Below, one piece after another: positions 60,646-64,000 of a stretch of 64,000 nucleotides of DNA. The first letter of the stretch is position 1. Each line of letters opens with the position of its first letter. The notes beneath the pieces were generated by a model. That model saw nothing but the letters and a program-made list of their open reading frames with translations. It had not been told where the DNA came from and ran no database searches. The stretch spans positions 248,001-312,000 of the forward strand of contig NZ_JAGHRC010000002.1 of assembly GCF_017743975.1 (NCBI RefSeq), given 5' to 3'. The position numbers and the translations under genes were made by a program. The stretch is from Ruegeria sp. R14_0. GTDB lineage: Bacteria > Pseudomonadota > Alphaproteobacteria > Rhodobacterales > Rhodobacteraceae.

Positions 60646-61764
60646 ATGAAGATCGGTTGCCCCAAGGAAATCAAACCCCAGGAATTCCGCGTCGGCATGA
60701 CCCCAAACGCCGCGCAGGAAGCGGTTGCTCGTGGTCACGAAGTCATCATGGAAACAAATGCCGGTATGGGTTCCGGCTTTGATAATCAGTCGTACCTCGC
60801 GGCCGGCGCACGTATCGTCGACACCGCTGAAGAAGTGTTTGCCACAGCAGACATGATCGTAAAAGTCAAAGAACCCCAAGCTGGCGAGCGCAAAATGCTG
60901 CGCGAAGGCCAGTTGCTGTTCACCTATCTGCACCTGGCACCCGATCCGGATCAAACCCATGACCTGATCGAATCCGGCTGCACCGCCATCGCATACGAAA
61001 CCGTGACAGACGCCAATGGCGGTCTGCCCCTGCTGGCACCAATGTCCGAAGTTGCCGGTCGCCTTGCGCCGCAGGTCGGTTCATGGACGCTGCAGAAGGC
61101 CAATGGTGGCCGCGGTGTTCTGATGGGCGGCGTACCCGGCGTTGGCCCGGCAAAGGTCATCGTCATCGGCGGCGGCGTTGTAGGTACACACGCGGCCAAG
61201 ATCGCGGCAGGCATGGGTGCGGATGTCACTGTGCTCGACCGCTCGCTGCCGCGCCTGCGCTATCTGGATGACGTGTTCGGCGGCACTTTCAAAAGCCAGT
61301 ACTCCACTGCGGGTGCCACGGCGGAACTGATCCAGAACGCCGACATGGTCATCGGCGCGGTTCTGATCCCGGGTGCCGCAGCACCCAAGCTGATCAGCCG
61401 CGACCAACTGTCGACCATGAAGCCCGGCGCGGTTCTGGTTGACGTGGCGATCGACCAGGGCGGCTGCTTCGAAACCTCGAAGGCAACGACCCACGCCGAT
61501 CCGATCTACGACGTCGACGGCATCATGCACTACTGCGTGGCCAACATGCCGGGTGCCGTTGCGCGCACCTCGACCATTGCCCTGGGCAACGCGACGATGC
61601 CCTTCATGCTGGCACTGGCCGACAAAGGCTGGAAGCAAGCCTGCCAAGACGATCCGCACCTGCTGAACGGTCTGAACGTGCACGCAGGTCAGCTGACTTA
61701 CTACGCGGTTGGCAAAGCACTGGGCATCGACGTCGTATCGCCCAACGTTGTGATCAAGGCCTGA
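60646..61764 (+). CDS. ald: Alanine dehydrogenase
   Basis: Converts L-alanine to pyruvate and ammonia with NAD, or the reverse. 372 residues, start [20 protein letters not shown] with GGAGGA upstream. Substrate residues are visible in EFRVGMTP (Arg), MIVKVKEPQ (Lys), and LFTYLHLA (His); the NAD loop is [15 protein letters not shown] near residue 173, and [19 protein letters not shown] near residue 265 is the family signature. A divergent Lrp-type regulator probably controls it. Followed by a hairpin-rich gap. Confidence 0.97.
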   Translation: MKIGCPKEIKPQEFRVGMTPNAAQEAVARGHEVIMETNAGMGSGFDNQSYLAAGARIVDTAEEVFATADMIVKVKEPQAGERKMLREGQLLFTYLHLAPDPDQTHDLIESGCTAIAYETVTDANGGLPLLAPMSEVAGRLAPQVGSWTLQKANGGRGVLMGGVPGVGPAKVIVIGGGVVGTHAAKIAAGMGADVTVLDRSLPRLRYLDDVFGGTFKSQYSTAGATAELIQNADMVIGAVLIPGAAAPKLISRDQLSTMKPGAVLVDVAIDQGGCFETSKATTHADPIYDVDGIMHYCVANMPGAVARTSTIALGNATMPFMLALADKGWKQACQDDPHLLNGLNVHAGQLTYYAVGKALGIDVVSPNVVIKA

Positions 61765-61782
61765 CCTCTCCCGTCCCTGAAA

Positions 61783-61903
61783 GCACCCCTGACGGGGGTG
61801 CGTTACAGCGTTGGGCAAAGCGCCGCGTCCTTGGACGCGGCGCGGTTGTTTTCAGGGGCAAGGGTCGAACAAATGAAACCGCGCCGCGCAATCAGCGCGG
61901 CGC
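61783..61903 (+). terminator. Three hairpins between convergent ald and mscS
   Basis: Hairpin 1: GCACCCC / GGGGTGC (61783-61801). Hairpin 2: CGCCGCGTCC / GGACGCGGCG with only TT between arms (61821-61842), followed by GGTTGTTTT. Hairpin 3: GCGCCGCGC / GCGCGGCGC, loop AATCA (61881-61903). The segment CGCGGCGCGGTT at 61836-61847 is also perfectly complementary to AACCGCGCCGCG at 61877-61888, which would disrupt hairpins 2 and 3. It probably serves as terminator for both strands. Confidence 0.6.
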
Positions 61904-61955
61904 CGGGCCCAACCGGAGGAGGGCATTTCAATGCCCGATCGACGGGCGGGAGGGC

Positions 61956-62762
61956 TTAGCCCTGTTTTTGGATCTCGACCGAATGTGGGTACGGGATCGA
62001 AACGCCCTTCGCGTCGAACGCTTCCTTGACCGCCTTGGTGATCTCGAACTTTAAGTCCCAGTAATCCGCAGCGTCGCACCACAAGCGTGCGGTCAGATCA
62101 ACAGAACTGTCGCCCAGATTGGTCACACGCACCCAGGGCTCAGGGTCGGAGTGAATGCGCTCATCCGCCTGTGCGACATCCAGAATGATTTTCATCGCCT
62201 CATCCGCGCTGTCGCCGTAATCAATTCCGAACACCAGATCGACGCGGCGCGTATCATGGGCCGAGTAGTTGGTGATGATCGACCCCCAGGACTGCCCGTT
62301 GGGCACGATGATCTGAACATTGTCCGGGGTCACCAGTTCAGTCGTGAACAGGTTCAGGTCCTTAACGGTTCCCGCAGTGCCACCGATATCGACATATTGA
62401 CCCAGCTTGTAGGGCCGAAAAACGACCAACATAACGCCTGCAGCAAGATCACTCAGCGTACCCTGCAGGGCCAGACCGATGGCCAGAGACGCCGCACCCA
62501 AAATGGCAACGATACTTGTCGCCTGAATGCCAAAGATACCCAACACGGCAACAAGCACCATGGCCAGGATTACCCATTTGACCAGGCTGGCGACAAAGTT
62601 CCCAAGTGTCTGGTCAATATGCGGCGTCGCATTGATCCGACGGCGCACCATGCCGCCAATAGCCCCGGCAACGATCCACCCAAGGATCAGAACGACCAAC
62701 GCCTTGACCGCGTTCATGATAAGCGGGGCGAACGCACCCACCTGTGTTACGACGTCATCCAC
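61956..62762 (-). CDS. Small-conductance mechanosensitive channel (MscS family)
   Basis: Membrane channel of 268 residues opening under membrane tension to release solutes in osmotic downshift. Three N-terminal hydrophobic segments (VKALVVLILGWIVAGAIGGM first) precede the pore helix (ILGAASLAIGLALQGTLSDL, the Gly/Ala-packed TM3 of MscS) and the beta domain (LGQYVDIGGTAGTVKDLNLF). I chose the GTG at 62760-62762, six bases after AAAGGAG; the ATG two codons upstream directly abuts the ribosome site and the GTG seven codons upstream lacks one. Single-domain MscS, without the large extensions of YbdG or MscK types. Confidence 0.92.
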   Translation of the reverse strand: MDDVVTQVGAFAPLIMNAVKALVVLILGWIVAGAIGGMVRRRINATPHIDQTLGNFVASLVKWVILAMVLVAVLGIFGIQATSIVAILGAASLAIGLALQGTLSDLAAGVMLVVFRPYKLGQYVDIGGTAGTVKDLNLFTTELVTPDNVQIIVPNGQSWGSIITNYSAHDTRRVDLVFGIDYGDSADEAMKIILDVAQADERIHSDPEPWVRVTNLGDSSVDLTARLWCDAADYWDLKFEITKAVKEAFDAKGVSIPYPHSVEIQKQG

Positions 62763-62979
62763 GCGCATCTCCTTTCGATTCACGACAAACCCGCGTCAAC
62801 AGCGCGGGATTCACGGAATATTGATCTATTCATCCGAGTCGGTCTAGGTGCCAGTTTCGGGGGATTTCCCCGTTGTTCCCATGTACACAAGCTCTGACCG
62901 GCTGCGCACAACCCTAACACTGGTAACACGGGGCAGCTCCGCCTACCTTTTAACTGCAGCCCATAGACAGGAGCAAATC

Positions 62980-63678
62980 ATGCTGGACACCGCCTCTCAC
63001 CCGATCACAGCCCGTTGGCCTGCCAAGTATCCGGACCGGATCCAGCTGTACTCTTTCCCGACACCCAATGGTGTTAAAGCATCCATCATGCTGGAAGAAA
63101 CCGGCCTGCCGTATGAGGCCCACAAGGTCACACTATCGGATGCAGACGTCAAAAGCCCCGCCTTCCTGTCGCTGAACCCCAACAACAAGATTCCGGCGAT
63201 CATCGACCCGAATGGCCCGGACGGGCAGCCTCTGGGGCTGTTCGAAAGCGGTGCGATCCTGGTTTATTTGGCTGAGAAAAGCGGCATGCTTCTGGGCCAT
63301 ACCCAATCCGACAAGTACCGCGTCATCCAATGGGTGATGTTCCAGATGGGTGGTATTGGCCCGATGTTTGGGCAATTGGGCTATTTCCACAAATTCGCTG
63401 GCAGCGAAATCCCGGACCCCCGCCCCCGCGAACGCTATGTGGCCGAGGCCAAACGCCTGCTGAACGTCCTGAACCAACAGCTGGAAGGGCAGGATTGGAT
63501 TGCCGGTGACTATTCGATCGCGGACATCGCCATCGCCCCGTGGCTACGCGGGCTTGAGTTCTACCAAGCTCATGAGCTTGTGGGCTGGGAAGATTATGCA
63601 AATGTCGTGGCTTACCTCGATCGATTCCTGGACCGCCCAGCCGTGCAAAAGGGATTGGTCACGCCGCCGCGGGATTGA
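62980..63678 (+). CDS. Glutathione S-transferase family protein (YfcG/Nu-like)
   Basis: Protein of 232 residues. The N-terminal thioredoxin-like domain has [20 protein letters not shown] near residue 23, where TPNG is the glutathione-contact motif of Nu-class/YfcG enzymes that act as disulfide-bond reductases, and [16 protein letters not shown] near residue 85 binds the glutamyl end. The C-terminal all-helical domain includes [26 protein letters not shown] precedes the ATG at 62980. Its 3' end overlaps the convergent GMC gene by 20 bases. Confidence 0.92.
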   Translation: MLDTASHPITARWPAKYPDRIQLYSFPTPNGVKASIMLEETGLPYEAHKVTLSDADVKSPAFLSLNPNNKIPAIIDPNGPDGQPLGLFESGAILVYLAEKSGMLLGHTQSDKYRVIQWVMFQMGGIGPMFGQLGYFHKFAGSEIPDPRPRERYVAEAKRLLNVLNQQLEGQDWIAGDYSIADIAIAPWLRGLEFYQAHELVGWEDYANVVAYLDRFLDRPAVQKGLVTPPRD

Positions 63679-64000
63679 TCCCGTCTGCGATCTTCTCAGC
63701 AATCATGATGGTGGGCGCGTTGGTGTTGCCGCCCACCAGGGTCGGCATGACCGAGGCGTCCACAACCCGCAATCCTTCGACCCCATGCACACGGCCTTCG
63801 GTATCGACGACGGCCATGTCGTCGGTGCCCATCTTGCAGGTGCCCACCGGGTGATAGATCGTGTCGGCACGGTTGCGAATATCGGCTTCAAGCGCCTGAT
63901 CGCTTCCATCATTCGGATAAAGGCGTTTCGCCCGCCATGGCGCCAACGGCGGGGCCTCGAGAATGGACTCCATAATCCGCGCGCCGCTTTTCAGCAGGTC
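63659..64000 (-). CDS. GMC-family oxidoreductase (partial, C-terminal end)
   Basis: The last 113 residues of an FAD-dependent glucose-methanol-choline oxidoreductase; the gene begins beyond the right edge. Visible are the active-site His in [18 protein letters not shown] and the FAD/substrate motif [20 protein letters not shown] ending MIAEKIADG, as in choline and alcohol dehydrogenases. A Met at 63971-63973 is internal, not the start, because the frame continues upstream with DLLKSGARI. Specificity cannot be judged from this part. Confidence 0.9.
   Translation of the reverse strand, partial: DLLKSGARIMESILEAPPLAPWRAKRLYPNDGSDQALEADIRNRADTIYHPVGTCKMGTDDMAVVDTEGRVHGVEGLRVVDASVMPTLVGGNTNAPTIMIAEKIADGINPAAA

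Noticed and set aside
1..64000. Mobile island, prophage or CRISPR
   Set aside because: No transposase, integrase, phage structural gene, direct-repeat array or tRNA boundary was seen; gene content is core-like throughout.

Overview
The window looks like chromosome of a marine alphaproteobacterium of the Rhodobacteraceae (Roseobacter group, Ruegeria-like). This is an inference from gene content and order, not from a database search. Pointers are argH-lipoprotein-lysA-TIGR02302 synteny, adjacent phaA and phaB, a 44-residue aa3-type cytochrome c oxidase subunit IV, a DmdC-like long acyl-CoA dehydrogenase, ETF-ubiquinone oxidoreductase, a COQ9 homologue, GC-rich codon use, and tight packing with many 1-4 base overlaps. 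I saw no rRNA, tRNA, CRISPR array, insertion sequence or prophage, and no gene-free stretch above 300 bases. It reads as core chromosome rather than a mobile island.

Layout. 1-8.5 kb: ftsX (cut by the left edge) and ftsE, a zinc-ribbon membrane protein, the argH-lipoprotein-lipoprotein-lysA-TIGR02302 operon, and a divergent TlpA-like thioredoxin. 8.5-11.8 kb: a frameshifted small secreted gene behind a hairpin that covers its ribosome site, three genes ending in a sterol-desaturase-type hydroxylase, a small membrane protein and an EAL protein. 11.8-14.1 kb: phaA and phaB with a likely PhaR operator. 14-25 kb: a GcvA-type regulator with an EamA transporter, YdcH, a TrmN6-like methyltransferase, DUF2007, a polyprenyl diphosphate synthase, ispE, a TPR protein, ETF-QO, soxR with a clear operator, a VOC protein and greA. 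25-31 kb: molybdenum-cofactor genes moeA-mobB-mobA, an AEC transporter, fdhD, and azlCD. 31-40.4 kb: a papain-like lipoprotein candidate, oxidase subunit IV, a phospholipase A2-like protein overlapping a membrane GDPD, an MBL hydrolase with an acyl-CoA dehydrogenase, a Sua5-type synthase, YqgE, a stand-alone DsbD N-terminal domain and a NUDIX hydrolase.

40.4-48.6 kb: an RND efflux pair, a UDG-phosphoesterase-LysE-moaB operon, and a secreted protein made almost wholly of four-cysteine repeats. 48.6-52.6 kb: pyrB, two small membrane genes, a pyrC homologue without its metal ligands, plsY and a small gene, all overlapping. 52.8-64 kb: a YHS protein, two quinone-oxidoreductase paralogues either side of a DUF2189 protein, COQ9, rpsU, a CAP protein, ppk2, an Lrp regulator divergent from alanine dehydrogenase, an MscS channel, a glutathione transferase and the C-terminal end of a GMC oxidoreductase.

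Themes that tie genes together are lysine and arginine synthesis, molybdenum-cofactor maturation (moeA, mobA, mobB, fdhD, moaB), polyester storage, pyrimidine synthesis, isoprenoid and quinone supply (ispE, polyprenyl synthase, COQ9) and lipid turnover. The items most worth a second look are the cysteine-repeat protein, the dihydroorotase homologue lacking metal ligands, the hairpin over the ribosome site of a broken gene, the phospholipase/GDPD pair, the UDG lacking Fe-S cysteines, and the alternative hairpins between ald and mscS. I did not find a clearly new multi-gene system such as a defence island.
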